Position numbers and translations under genes: made by a program. The notes under the pieces are model-generated. The model was not told where the DNA came from and searched no databases. It saw only the letters and a program-made list of their open reading frames with translations. Shown piece by piece: positions 11,536-24,226 of a DNA stretch of 64,000 nucleotides. The stretch spans positions 1 through 64,000 of the forward strand of contig MU832567.1 in the NCBI GenBank assembly GCA_029204225.1. Direction: 5' to 3'. The number at the start of each line of letters is the position of its first letter. Position 1 is the stretch's first letter. The DNA comes from Diphasiastrum complanatum (Eukaryota; Streptophyta; Lycopodiopsida; Lycopodiales; Lycopodiaceae).

Positions 11536-11811
11536 AGTTAGAATTAAAGTTAGAATCACTGTGTTACTGTATTGTGGGTCCTATCAGTGGATAAGGATCA
11601 GTTGGCCTCGCCACGAGGCAAGTCGATGGGACACGCGTCCCGCCAACGACAACCTGGGTCATGCATGGGTTGTCTGAGTGAACAACTATATGTACAATGT
11701 AATTTCATTTTGAGAAATACAGTTGCTATGTGAGCTTGTTGAGGAGAGTGATTTTATGTCTGTGTTACTGTCTAGCATGATCTGTGTTCCTGTGCAAAGC
11801 AAATTCTAAGT
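11536..11811 (+). mobile_element. 5' LTR of copia element A (276 bp)
   Basis: The stretch matches 24227-24502 in reverse complement, and both copies are 276 bp. The ends are AGTTAGAATT and AATTCTAAGT, so the core TTAGAATT/AATTCTAA forms an 8-bp inverted pair. The usual TG..CA ends are absent. The limits are set by the primer-binding site starting at 11812, the shared flanking ATTTT, and the position where the two copies diverge. It contains the element's promoter and polyadenylation region; a TATATG at about 11685 is a weak TATA candidate. Confidence 0.85.
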
Positions 11812-11823
11812 TGGTATCAGAGC
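11812..11823 (+). promoter_or_regulatory. Primer-binding site, initiator tRNA-Met, element A
   Basis: TGGTATCAGAGC abuts the LTR end and complements the 3' end of plant initiator tRNA-Met, the standard copia primer. It fixes the element's orientation as plus at this end. Confidence 0.9.
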
Positions 11824-13082
11824 CGTACAAGGAGTGTACACAGTACAGTGTCGCCGTTGAAGAGAGCTTCGGAAGAATTGTCTTCTGAGAGTTCAGGGTT
11901 TTACGGCGGGGTGAAGATGGAAAGAGAAGCACTGGTGCACGGTTTCTAATTTATAGAGGCTTGCTAAGCTCAGCAGAGGGATTATTAGCCTGTGCATAGC
12001 ATCAGACAAGGAAAAATTTGGTGAAAAATTGACAATTTCGAAGCCAGCTGAAAATTGAAACCGGACTTGGGGTTACGGTTTTTATACATAATTGGTGATT
12101 TCTTCACTGTTTTTGCACCGTTTTGGATGCCGTAAGGACAGGAAGGAAGCTAATCACATTGTCAATGAGCCTTGGAGAGATTCTGAGGTTTGTGTCAGAG
12201 ATTTGTCTCCAGACAGTTAACCTAGCAGATTTGCGGTAAAAAGGTGAAAAAGCCACTTTGTCAAGTTGAGCTAAAATCACCGTTTCTCCACGGAATTTCC
12301 TGACTGACTCTAAAGTCATGGATTCAGTAGGGCGACCCTGCTCCAGGCCTCAGATCGTGTTCAAAATGATGTACAGGAGAGGTTGATCCAACATTTTTCA
12401 GGGAAGGAAGGCGCAGCCGCAAGCAGGGAAGTCGCAGGCTGTTCGCGCGCCCAACAGAACACTTAGCATAGTGTATTGAAGACCATAGCGTCTGCAAGAG
12501 TTTAGTTCGATGCCCAGATGTCCTTTGAACCTGTGGATGAGGTGTCAAATGAATCAACGGTCCAGCATCTGTGATGGGAGAGAAATGTGAACCACAAGAT
12601 CTGGTTCAGCTATTGGATGAGCTTTAAACAGGGTCCTGAAGAATTGAAGTGCATTTTGGCCTTCAACTTCATTAAAAATTTTCATACTGAAAGTTGAGTT
12701 GGGTCCCTTCACAAGTGAAGAGTGAAGTTTCTTCAAAGTGAAGAAACAGTTCAAAAGCTAGAAAAGTCCCTATTTTTGGGTCCTTTGCCCATTTTGACCC
12801 AAACGAAAGGCTATAACCTCCAAACGAAGGGCACCCGGACTGTACCTGCAAATACGGTACAACAAAACAGAGCAGTTGCAGCGGAGAAAGTGTTCGGAGT
12901 ACGCCAGAAGTAGTTTCACCATTCCATTGGGCGCGTTGTTGGGAGTTGACGACTAAGTGCATTTCGGAAGGTGACGCCAATTTGGCTTTCAAATTGGTGG
13001 AAAAGCGGCGAGTGGCTTGGTAAGAAAAAAAGTGCAGGTCATTATTTTCAGCTTTTGACATCACTGTTGGCCTCGACATACT
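11824..13082 (+). other. Element A leader; gag and protease missing
   Basis: Between the primer-binding site and the integrase there are about 1.26 kb where gag and protease should lie. I can read neither a gag fold, a CCHC knuckle nor a DSG protease motif in any frame. Either these genes were deleted and replaced, or the copy was propagated as a defective element using proteins from relatives. Confidence 0.55.
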
Positions 13083-15200
13083 GAGATGGTAACATGACTA
13101 CCTACAATAGAAGATCACTTGAAATCGATGTGCGAATCTTGTATATATGGGAAGCAGCATCGAGAAAAGTTCAATAAAGGTGATGTTGCAAGAGCAAAGA
13201 ACATCCTGGATTTAATCCACACAGATTTATGCGGGCCTATGAGGACCATGTCCTTAGGAAAAGACTTCTATTTCATGACCTTTATTGATGATATGTCACG
13301 TAAGACGTGGATCTACTTCTTGAAGAAGAAATCAGATGCTTTTGATAACTTCAAGAACTTCAAAAACTTGGTCGAAAATCAGACAGGTAAGAAGATCAAA
13401 GTCCTAAGATCAGATAGTGGAGGTGAGTATAAGTCTAATGACTTCAATTATCTTTGTGATCAATGTGGGATTAAAAGACAATTTATGCAAGCTCATACTC
13501 CTGCTCTCAATGGTGTAGCTGAGCGCAAAAATTGTACAATTGTGGAAAGTGCCAGATCTATGCTAGCTGAGATGAAATTACCAAAAGATTTTTGGTCAGA
13601 AGCATGTAGCACGACAATCTATTTTCAAAATAGAAGTCCTACCATTTCCATACCAAAAATTACACCTGAGGAAGCATTCACAAAGAAAAAGCCAAAGGTG
13701 AACCACTTGCGAATCTTTGGATGTAAGGCCTTTGTACATATTCCTAAGGAAGAAAGACGTAAACTTGATGTAAAAGCTATCAAGTGCATATTCCTAGGAT
13801 ATGATGATCGCGTGAAGGGCTATAGATGTTTTGATCCAGTCGAAAACAAAATCCATATAAGCCGAGATGTTATCTTTGATGAATCCAGGATGTATGAAGA
13901 CGAAGATGCTGAGAAGATAGACACATCCAGTAGGAAAAATTATATAGTGAGGATACCACCTGATGATGATCCATTCATTGACCTTCTGAGTGATGAACAT
14001 GAGGATACATCTCAAGATACTACTACTCAACCTCATGAAACAGGTTGGAGAGGTAGGGACAAACCTTTTGGTGCAAGAAGGATTGAAATTGCAGGTGACA
14101 AACGCAAGGAGAAGGATGTACCGTGGGATACATTTTCACCAGGAAGCCGATCACCTGACAGAAAGCTCCCTAAGTGGTTTGAGAGATTGATGGAGAGCCA
14201 CGATATAGATGACTTTCCAGGATCATCTAACCAGGGAGAGCTACGAAGATCAACAAGAGAGAAGATACTACCTGAAAGGTATGAAGCAAATTATGCTCTG
14301 TTATCCAACATTATTCAAAGCAAAGAACCTTCGACTTATGGTGAAGCGAAGGATGATGACATTTGGATCAAAGCCACGGGAGAGGAGATGGAGTCAATTG
14401 CTAAGCATAGCACATGGGATTTAGTAGAACCACCAGTTGGCAAGAAACCCATTAGTTGCAAATGGGTATATAGAACTAAGTACCATGCAGATGGAAGCAT
14501 ATCAAGGCACAAAGCAAGATTGGTAATCAAAGGGTACGCACAAAATAAAGGCATTGACTATGAGGAGACCTTTGCACCGGTGTGTAAGTGGAATACTCTA
14601 CGTCTACTTATTGCTTTAGCTTCACATTTTGGTTGGCCTTTGCATCAGATGGATGTGAAATCTGCTTTTCTAAATGGTGAGTTAGAAGAAGAAGTGTTCA
14701 TGGATCAACCTGAAGGCTTTGTAACGAAAGGACAGGAAAATAAAGTATGTCGCTTGAAGAAAGCGCTTTATGGTCTTAAACAAGCACCACATGCGTGGTA
14801 TAGCAGGATTGATGCCTACTTTTGTTCAAAGGGGATGGTAAGAACACATTCTGATCCAAATCTATATGTCTTATGCTTTGATGGTATGGTTGCTTTGATT
14901 GCTCTTTATGTTGATGACTTGATTATTACGAGAAATAATCAAGAGATGATAGACATGATGAAGAAAGACCTCATGGAACAATTTGAGATGACGGATCTCA
15001 GCCTGATGCATTACTGCCTTGGAGTAGAAGTGTGGCAAAAAGGATATGAAGTGGGTTTAACACAGGTGAAATATGTCAAAGAGTTGTTGCACAGGTTTAG
15101 GTTGCAGGATTGCAAACCAGTAAACACTCCTATTGAACCAGGTAAAAGGCTTTCTTAGCTTGATGAATCACAGTCATTTGATGCTACGCTATATAGACAG
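13083..15200 (+). pseudogene. Copia element A pol: integrase and reverse transcriptase
   Basis: The long frame (ATG at 13119) starts inside the GAG-pre-integrase domain: MCESCIYGKQHREKF supplies its CxxC. Integrase follows with DLIHTDLCGPM, RSDSGGEY and GVAERKN, giving an intact D, D, E triad. The post-integrase motifs RIFGCKAFVHIPKEER and CIFLGYD come next. Reverse transcriptase has CKWVYRTKYHADGSI, HQMDVKSAFLNGELEEEVFM, KALYGLKQAP and the catalytic YVDDLII. Just upstream an in-frame TGA (13095) replaces the Gly codon of MVTGLP, so translation cannot enter from gag. The frame ends at a TAG at 15156, continues as LDESQSFDATLYRQLV to 15200, then is cut. The missing connection domain and RNase H lie inverted at 24556-25206. 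Confidence 0.9.
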
Positions 15201-15845
15201 TTAGTTTTGCAACCACAACAACAACATCACAGCCAATCATCATCCAAGACCAAGCTATTTTGTAGGTACTGCAAAAGAACCAACCATGATATCAAGGACT
15301 GTCGAGTCCTCAAGCATAATGAAGCTAGGAAGAAGATGCAGCAGCAACAACAAGGCAACTCTGACACAGTCAGAGATTCGCAAGAAGATGAGAGAGCGCT
15401 GATGGTACAAGATCAACCCAACAGAGATGCCCATCAATGGTATCTCGATTTAGATTCCTCTCAGCACATGACTCCATGCAAGGACCTTTTCTCTACACTC
15501 ACAACTATAGAATTGAAGTACATCTTCTTTGGTGACTCCAGTTCACATCAAGTGGAAGGCCAAGGCTCGACTACAATTCTCTGATGGCATCACTAGACAA
15601 CTTAATGGTGTACTTTATGTATCCAAATTAACAAAGAACTTATTGTTTATTAGCAAGATCACTGGTCAAGGGTATAGAGCTTTGTTTACTGCTAGGCGAT
15701 GTACTATTTTAGATGAGAATTCAAAGAAAATCCTCTCTGTTTATAGAGAAGGAAATTCGTACATACTAAGTCACAATGTTGCTCTTTTTGTGAGTTGTTC
15801 AGATGCTAATTTATGGCATCAAAGACTAGGACATCTAACTGTTCT
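15201..15845 (+). pseudogene. Copia element B, piece 2: zinc knuckle, protease, pre-integrase
   Basis: The segment begins in Gln-rich gag C-terminus and carries a CCHC knuckle, CRYCKRTNHDIKDC. Then comes the protease region WYLDLDSSQHMTP, where the catalytic DSG triplet reads DLD. After a frameshift near 15580, GVLYVSKLTKNLLFISK and LWHQRLGHL mark the start of the GAG-pre-integrase domain. It joins directly to the end of element A on the left and to B gag in the opposite direction on the right. Its natural continuation, the integrase, starts at 25207. Confidence 0.85.
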
Positions 15846-16510
15846 GTCTTTGTCTTCTTGTCCTTGAAGTCTTTCTTCTTTTTGGATTGCTGCTTGGTTG
15901 AGTAGAGTGCCATGGATTTGGTACTCGTTGATGTGGACAAGCTTTTCCTCCTTACTTTTTCCTGCAACAGACTTGCTGTCAATTGTTGTAGAGTCAGCGC
16001 AGGAGTGTTGCTAAGAAGCAACACTAAATTGTCATAGGAGGATGGAAGACCAGCAAGAAGAGACATGGTACAGTCTTCTTCTAATATAGGTGATCCTATT
16101 GCAGCCAGTTGGTTTAGCAATTGTTTGAACTCGTTCAGATGGTCGCTTACTGAGGTGCCTTCGCTCATTCTGAGTGTTAGCATCATCTTCCTCAAGAAGA
16201 GACAAATGGACACATCTGAGGTCTCGTAGATGCTTGTAAGAATATCCCACACTTTTTTAGAGGTGGTGTTGTTTGACACATGAGCAATCTGAGTGTCTTT
16301 CATATTCAAGGATACAATGGCAAGTGCTTTGCCATCCCTTGCTTCCCATGTTGGAAGCAATTAAGGTTCTATCGGCTTGGGTATTGAACCATTTACGTAC
16401 CCCCACAGCTCTTTTTTGGTCAAGATCATTCTCATCTTGAACTTCCACATGTGGAAGTCATCTTCGTTGAATTTGTTGATCAAGCGGATCTCTGAAGTTG
16501 CACCTTCCAT
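15846..16510 (-). pseudogene. Copia element B, piece 1: gag
   Basis: On the minus strand from ATG 16510, gag (UBN2/DUF4219-like copia type) reads MEGATSEIRLINKFNEDDF, MWKFKMRMILTKKELWGYV, then a TAA after KPIEP. It continues WEARDGKALAIVSLNMKDT and VWDILTSIYETSD, then LPSSYDNLVLLLSNTP and ends KKKKDFKDKKTKTEQ at about 15846. It therefore lacks its own CCHC knuckle, which sits head-to-head at 15201-15845. The primer-binding site lies about 94 bp upstream at 16604. Gag packages the element's RNA; this copy has at least one stop. Confidence 0.85.
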
Positions 16511-16603
16511 AACAATCGTGTAGCAGAAATGAAACACAAACAGAAACAACAGTTCTATAAAGTTAGAATAAGTCCTAGACTCTAGTAATCCAGTGAACCT
16601 TGG

Positions 16604-16615
16604 CTCTGATACCAC
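16604..16615 (-). promoter_or_regulatory. Primer-binding site of copia element B
   Basis: The minus strand reads TGGTATCAGAGC, complementary to initiator tRNA-Met. A diverged second copy of the motif with its surroundings (CTAATACCACTTCTATTGGA on the plus strand, near 16666-16685) lies about 60 bp further, pointing to a small tandem duplication at the LTR junction. Confidence 0.85.
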
Positions 16616-16618
16616 TTC

Positions 16619-17100
16619 TGTGGAAGCAGGCACTGATATCACTCTATGGGCAGAAATAGATATCAGCACTAATACCACTTCTATTGGAAGGAAACACAAA
16701 TTGTTATAACCAGGATCATGGATTACTTGGAAAATGGAGTTACGAGCAGTTCTTTGTGTGTGAAATCAGATTATTTGTGTAGGAGTCATAGACTGTTGTA
16801 AAAGAGAGATTGCAAAGACAATAAGGTGCCTGAGACAGCCATGCAATCCTCTAATACTGATAATCTTATATTAAGAGAGTGTAGAATTAATTTAGGCATC
16901 AGAGACAGCCATACAAATCTCTTCTTAATAGTGTTTGTGTGAGAGGAGCGAGAGTTATCATTCAACAAGTTCTGTATATTGAAGTCGTAAATACAACTTT
17001 CAAACCACAATACAATTGCGCTAATATGCACGTGATCCTACTAACAGATTCAGGACAATTGCTAAGGTTCTAAAATAGTCCTCTCCCTCTATATATATCA
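16619..17100 (-). mobile_element. Probable 5' LTR of copia element B (outer limit uncertain)
   Basis: The DNA upstream of the B primer-binding site should be its 5' LTR; in minus orientation it ends in CTTCCACA. No second copy exists in the window, so the far limit is a guess. A repeated phrase, GAGACAGCCATgCAAtcctct and GAGACAGCCATACAAATCTC (about 16832 and 16908), shows an internal duplication of about 75 bp. Confidence 0.45.
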
Positions 17101-17560
17101 CTAACTCCAAGGAGTCAGCTATTGATAAAGGGCATTCTCCGCTATCTGAGCTTATGAATCTGCCTCTTCTTTTCATCTCCTCTATGCTTCAATTGCTCAA
17201 TTACATGTATATATACAAAAGATCTTGTACAATTACAAGATTGATTACAACCGCTAATCTGATTAGTGGATCAGTAAGTTGATGGAGTGTGAAGACTTTA
17301 ATCTGATAGGAATAATCCGTATAATTCTGCAGACTGGAAATGCGACACTCTTTGGCCTTTTGGTCGTTGCCTTAGCCTGAGGGTAGCCTTCAGGATTTGT
17401 AGAACACCTTCGGCATTTGAGATACCTTCGGCGTTTGGAAGACACCTTTGGCATACCTTTGGCATTTAGAAGAGACCTTCAGCATACCTTCGGCGTTTGG
17501 AAGAGACCTTTGGCATACTGTCAGGCAGGTGTCGCCTGTCAGAAACTTAGTGTAAAAACA
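17101..17560 (-). repeat. LTR-tail-like DNA with ACCTTCGGC minirepeats
   Basis: At 17395-17520 a unit close to ACCTTCGGCATTTGGAAGA repeats about six times with variable spacing. The preceding part (17200-17340) resembles in style the retrotransposon tails at 29480-29780 and 59500-59720, where CCTTCGGG/CTTCGGCG motifs also occur. I therefore suspect a decayed LTR tail, but this is weak. Confidence 0.35.
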
Positions 17561-17647
17561 CAGTGTCGAGTTTTTTCACATTTTTTGGCTGTGCAAAATA
17601 TACGAGTAAAACTAGATTGTAGCGACAGTTCATGTTTTCTACAGGTG

Positions 17648-17900
17648 ACACTTGTTTGAATCCAGATGAACCTCATGCAATATTTTAGAGTTATTTAGTT
17701 TGAAGTAGCAGACACACTTTTCTCATTTTGATTTGGTGAACCATGAGGTTCAAGAACATCCACGGCCTGCACACCATATGCCTCTTTGGTGTCTCCATTT
17801 TTAGGTGAGACACTCAATCAGCACAGACAACTCGATCGTGGAGCCAGTTAGCCCCCTTTCCGTCCTCAATGGATTTGTGTGTTCACCAATATTGTTAGGG
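17648..17900 (+). repeat. Dispersed 270-bp repeat R1, copy 1
   Basis: Starts ACACTTGTTTGAATCCAGAT and shares most of its length with 18461-18735, including GTGAACCATGAGGTTCAAG and TGCACACCATATGCCTCTTT. Both copies run into GTTAGGgTTtaGG-like sequence. No coding role is apparent. Confidence 0.75.
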
Positions 17901-17993
17901 TTTAGGGATGTGGTTTATTATAGATGGACAACCAAGGGGAGTCTCAAAAATAGTAAAAAAATTAGTAAAAATAGTAAAACATCAACATGTTCA

Positions 17994-18110
<117 letters not shown>

Positions 18111-18204
18111 CCGTGGACTAAAAAAAATAGAGTTTTGTGAAACAGATGCCAAAACTTTTATGTATACTGACTCATAGCTACAACGTCAATACCAACACAT
18201 ATAT

Positions 18205-18410
18205 TGTTCGTTCATGACCATTTCAAGTTCAAGAAACAATGATGATCCAAATCGAACCACATTGAGAAATAGACATCAATAAGAGACTCATTGGCCCCAC
18301 AACTGACTTGTACGTAATGAGCGGTGTCTCTTCTATGAAGACACGAAAGTGGACTATGGTGTGTAGGCCCATGGCAATCCCTGAACCACACCGTTCGTAG
18401 CATCGAAGAG
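18205..18410 (-). repeat. Dispersed repeat R1, inverted copy
   Basis: The reverse complement carries the same block order as 17648-17900: a GATTGCCATGGGCCTACAC phrase, CACCATAG, and a GTGTCTTC phrase. The match is weaker than between the two direct copies. Together with them it makes a three-copy, mixed-orientation cluster around the CT microsatellite. Confidence 0.55.
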
Positions 18411-18460
18411 AGAAAAAGATGTTGCTACTTCGAACTCAACACTTCAAAGTGGTTACATGT

Positions 18461-18735
18461 GGACACTTGTTTGAATCCAAATGAACCTCATGTAACCTTT
18501 TAGAGTTATTGAGTTTGAAGTAGTAGACACACTTTTCTCATTTCGATGTGGTGAACCATGAGGTTCAAGGATGTCAATGGCCTGCACACCATATGCCTCT
18601 TTGGTGTCATCATTTTCAGGCAAGACATCCAATCGGCACAGACAACTCGATCAAGGAGCCAGTAGCCCCCTTTGTATCCTCAATGGATTCATGTCATCCG
18701 ATTAATATTGTTAGGCTTATGGTTTGTGGTTAATT
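18461..18735 (+). repeat. Dispersed repeat R1, copy 2
   Basis: Direct repeat of 17648-17900 at an offset of about 810 bp, with scattered substitutions and small indels. It ends near AATATTGTTAGGCTTATGG. Confidence 0.75.
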
Positions 18736-18830
18736 GGAGATGGAAAAATGATTTATATGTTGGTATTTCCCTTGTAGCTTTGACTCAATACCTATAAAAG
18801 CTTGGACTATGCTACAAGAACCGTGCATGT

Positions 18831-18957
18831 GCACACACACACACATGAAAAAATTAAGATCCTACAAATCAGGGTAGCATGAACTGGTAAACATGAAACA
18901 TAAACGAACGACATCACACACGCACACACACACACCCTAAACCCTAAAACCTAAACA
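18831..18957. repeat. CA repeats with a short telomere-like motif
   Basis: Two CA-rich runs (about 18833-18847 and 18915-18935); the second is followed by CCCTAAACCCTAAAACC at about 18936, that is, two units of the plant telomere heptamer CCCTAAA plus a partial third. Short interstitial telomere motifs are common and do not imply a telomere. Confidence 0.8.
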
Positions 18958-19166
18958 CACATGCGAAGAAAAAAAAAGGTCATAGTAGACTGTTAACCTA
19001 AACTTCCGAACTATACGGTTATATCCTATTCCAGAATGTCACCACATGCTTCCTCCCTACAACGTTTGGGCTTTCTTGTGAAACTAATCGTCCAACAAGA
19101 AACAATTGAACCATGCCTTTAATGGAAAAAAACAAGGGCTACACACCTTCCTAGAATTGGGAGTGT

Positions 19167-21230
<2,064 letters not shown>

Positions 21231-21384
21231 CTTATGTGTAGAACCGGCGGATACGTTCCTCTGTAAGAACCGGCTACGGTTGAGACCCGTCGACTCCCTT
21301 TGAGCCTTGGAGGTGTCGTAAAACGGTGGTCGTGAGAGCGGAGGCTCGGTTGCTCAGAGCATAGGCATGTAGAAACGGAGACGC

Positions 21385-21700
21385 AAGCATGTTTGACGAT
21401 TGGGTTGAAGGTTTTTGAATAATCTAGATTTGGTATCTGGGAAAAGCCTTTGGCGACTAGCTTGGCCTTGTACCGATTTAGCCTTCCTTCAGTGTCGTAC
21501 TTCGCCTTGAATATCCATTTGCATGGAATTGGGTTTCGGTCATTTGGCAGCTCAGTGAGTGTCCATGTTTGATTCTCCAATAGAGAATCGAATTCGATGT
21601 CCATTTCTGATTCCCATTGGTCAATATCAGGAGTAGACATCGCCTTTGAAACTGTGGTCAGTTCCTGCACAAAGTAGCAGGCCGGATTATCCATAAATAT
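21385..21700 (-). pseudogene. Copia element C: truncated start of reverse transcriptase
   Basis: On the minus strand: WESEMDIEFDSLLENQTWTL, PIPCKWIFKAKYDTEGRLNR, YKAKLVAKGFSQ and TFNPIVKHA, the N-terminal part of copia reverse transcriptase. Coding resemblance stops abruptly at about 21385, before the AFLNG and YVDD motifs, so the polymerase centre and RNase H are absent. The frame to the left (to 21227) is unrelated. Confidence 0.85.
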
Positions 21701-21765
21701 GGATGGAGGCTGTATAGACCTATTCGACCTTCTGGATTGAACTTCGGTCCTTTGACACGTTGAGA

Positions 21766-22390
21766 TTATGACTTATCGTTTGAGTCGGCGTCGAAATTCT
21801 GCAGTTGAATCTCTAGATCGAAATTGACTAGTTGCTCGATCTCGAAGTCGGATTTATCAGCAGCTTTCCCTTTGTGGTCGATGAATTGGTCTTCCACAAA
21901 AATGACATCTCTACTGGTGAATGCCTTGTCGGTATCCAAATTGTAGAGTTTGTATGTCTTGTGGTTTGGGGAATAGCCGATGAAGATCGTTTTTCTGCTC
22001 TTGTCATCTAGCTTTCTTCTTAGATCCTCAGGATCTAAGCAAAAGCAATGCATCCAAACACTCAAATATGTTTGAGTGATGGTTTTGATCCTGTTCACAC
22101 CTCATAAGGTGTCTTGCCATTCAGGGCTTTGGTGATGGATTGATTCTGCAAGTAGTCAGCTGTAGTAACAGCTTTCGCCCAGAACTTCTTTGGAAGAGAG
22201 GCATGGGCCATCATGCTCTTGGCACTTTCGATGAGTATCCGGTTCTTCCGCTCAGCTACACCATTGGACTGAGGTGAGTAGCTGGTTGTGTATTGTTGAA
22301 GTATCTCGTTGGCCTTGCAGAACTCCTTGAATTCTATGGAGATGTACTCTCCCCCTCCATCTATGCGTAGATCCTTGATCTTCCTCTGGG
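21766..22390 (-). pseudogene. Copia element C: integrase core and C-terminal part
   Basis: Reading minus from 22390: an IDGGGEYISIEF motif (second catalytic Asp; the family has RxDxGGEY), then a GVAERKN motif with the catalytic Glu. FWAKAVTTADYLQN follows, and after a frameshift/stop near 22100 come RRKLDDKSRKTIFIGYS and SRDVIFVEDQF. This links the integrase N-terminus at 22392-22600 with the reverse transcriptase start. Stops at 22392 and about 22100 break it. Confidence 0.8.
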
Positions 22391-22391
22391 T

Positions 22392-23177
22392 CTAATTTTC
22401 TGTAGATGCCTTGATCTGCTTGAAAAACTTGAATGCTTCAGATTTGTTCTTCATATAGTAGGTTGCAGTCCTTCGCAAGAAGTTGTCGATGAAGGTTAGG
22501 AAATAGAGAGATCTCCCTGTGGAAGTAGTCTGCATCGGGCCACAAATGTCACTGTGTACAAGGTCAAGCAAGCCCTTGGTTGTATGAACTGAATCTGAAC
22601 TGAAGGGACTTCTAGCATGCTTGCTGATAATACAGCTTTCGCATGGAGAAGTTGGCTTGCTGACTAAAGGCAGGTCTTGTACTAGACTCTGAGTTGACAT
22701 TTGCTGAAAACTGTTGTAGTTAAGATGGCCAAGTTTGAAATGCCACAACATATCAGTTGATTCAGAAGTGGCTACGTGACGAGCTTGATTGTTAGAAGAG
22801 TAGCAGTGGCTGAGTTTGTAAAGATAGACACTTCTTCTTCCGTAGGCTAGAACCTTTTGGGATTTGTCAAGGATTGTGCAGCCTTCTGTATCAAATTCGA
22901 CCCTCTGACCCAAATCGGTAACTGAGAGCAGATTCTTGGTCAGATTTGGGACGTGGAGAACGTTGGCCAACAACTTGACCTCACCTCTTTTGAATTCAAC
23001 TTTGATTGCTCCTTCACCTTCGATTGAATGAGATGAGTTGTCTCCAAGTTTCACAACTCGAGAGTGGGTGAATGACTTGTAGTCTTTGAACCAGTCATCA
23101 TGGTGAGTCATGTGTTGAGTTGCTTCGGAGTCTAGATACCAAGAATCGATATCATGTTGTTCTTCGACTTTGGTCAT
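22392..23177 (-). pseudogene. Copia element C: protease, pre-integrase, integrase start
   Basis: A 261-codon frame. It begins with the protease site WYLDSEATQHMT, where the catalytic DSG is changed to DSE. NLLSVTDLG and a GAG-pre-integrase domain with HFKLGHLN and CESCI (HHCC zinc site) follow. Integrase then starts as LLDLVHSDICGPM (first catalytic Asp present) and TFIDNFLRR. It ends in a TAG at 22392 within the integrase. Neighbouring pieces on both sides are the same element. Confidence 0.88.
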
Positions 23178-23214
23178 GAAACTGCTTCATCTTTCTCTTT
23201 TTCTTGTTGTTGAC

Positions 23215-23990
23215 TTGAGTGACTGGTTGTAGCACTATGTGCTTGTTGTTGGAACTACTTCTTCTTTTCGTTGTGGTACTTCAAAGTTTGACAGTCCTTG
23301 ATTTCGTGGCTAGTCCTCTTACAGTGTCTGCAGAATAGTTTTTGCACAGATTGAAATGATGAAGAGCTTGAATTTGATCCTGGATCGGAATTTGGTCCAG
23401 ATTGCATGTTGCTCTTCTTGTCAGTATAGCCTAACTTTGTAGATCTCTTGGATCTAAACTTCTGATTTTTTGAATATAGAGCTTGAGGATCCGATCCTGA
23501 GCCTGAAGAGGATACTGATCTTCTGATCTCCTCTTGTAGGAGTAGCGAAATTACTCTTGATAGAGTGAGGTGCTCCTGGGTAGAATTGCCATTACCCAAT
23601 TTTTGTAGGCTTTAGGTAGACTCGATAATAGAGTCATGAGTGCATCAAAATCTTCTATGACTGAGCCAGTTGCAATCATCTGCTCCATAAGATTTTTGAA
23701 AGTGTTGAGGTGACTCGAAACACTATCTGCTTCAGACATTCTGAGGTTGAAGAATTTCTTCCACAGATGGAGCTTGGATGTAACGTCTCTAATGTCGTAG
23801 AGAGTTGCTAGGATGTCCCATGCATCCTTAGCGGTCTGAATAGCACGTATGTGACTGATCTGAGTATCCTTGATATTGAGGGTGATCATGGCAAATGCTT
23901 TGCCATCTCTCGGTCTCCACTTGGTGATGATGGCTGCATCACCTTTTGGTTTGAACTCGGCATGTAGAAATGGATTCGCAACAGTTAGCA
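23215..23990 (-). pseudogene. Copia element C: gag
   Basis: The minus strand from about 23990 reads AEFKPKGDAAIITKWRPRDG, KAFAMITLNIKDTQISHI and AWDILATLYDI, then SHLNTFKNLMEQMIATGS, and after a frameshift near 23590, LSRVISLLLQEEIRR. A CCHC knuckle CRHCKRTSHEIKDC ends it. The gag N-terminus (the SNYxxW region) is missing, so the element is 5'-truncated about 230 bp from the 3' LTR of element A. The knuckle is very similar to that of element B, so A, B and C belong to one broad lineage. Confidence 0.85.
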
Positions 23991-24221
23991 GTAGAAATAT
24001 TCAAGTAGAAGAATTCATACAATTTACGCAAAAAAATGATGCATTAGTGAGATAAAAATTACACTCTGATAAATATCAACAGTGAGTACAATGGCTTGAA
24101 GTAATAACTTTAGCTTGTTGAGCGTGATAACGCTGGCTACACATAATTCTGATTGAAAGATAAATTCAAAAATTAACACTTACATAGCTTGATTCAGCTA
24201 ACATAGAGATTTACAAGAGAG

Positions 24222-24226
24222 AAAAT
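24222..24226 (-). other. Target-site duplication of copia A, right side (inverted)
   Basis: AAAAT on the plus strand, ATTTT in the element's orientation, directly after the 3' LTR. It equals 11531-11535. Confidence 0.75.

Noticed and set aside
18936-18953. Telomere
   Set aside because: Only two to three CCCTAAA units inside a CA-rich run; far too short.
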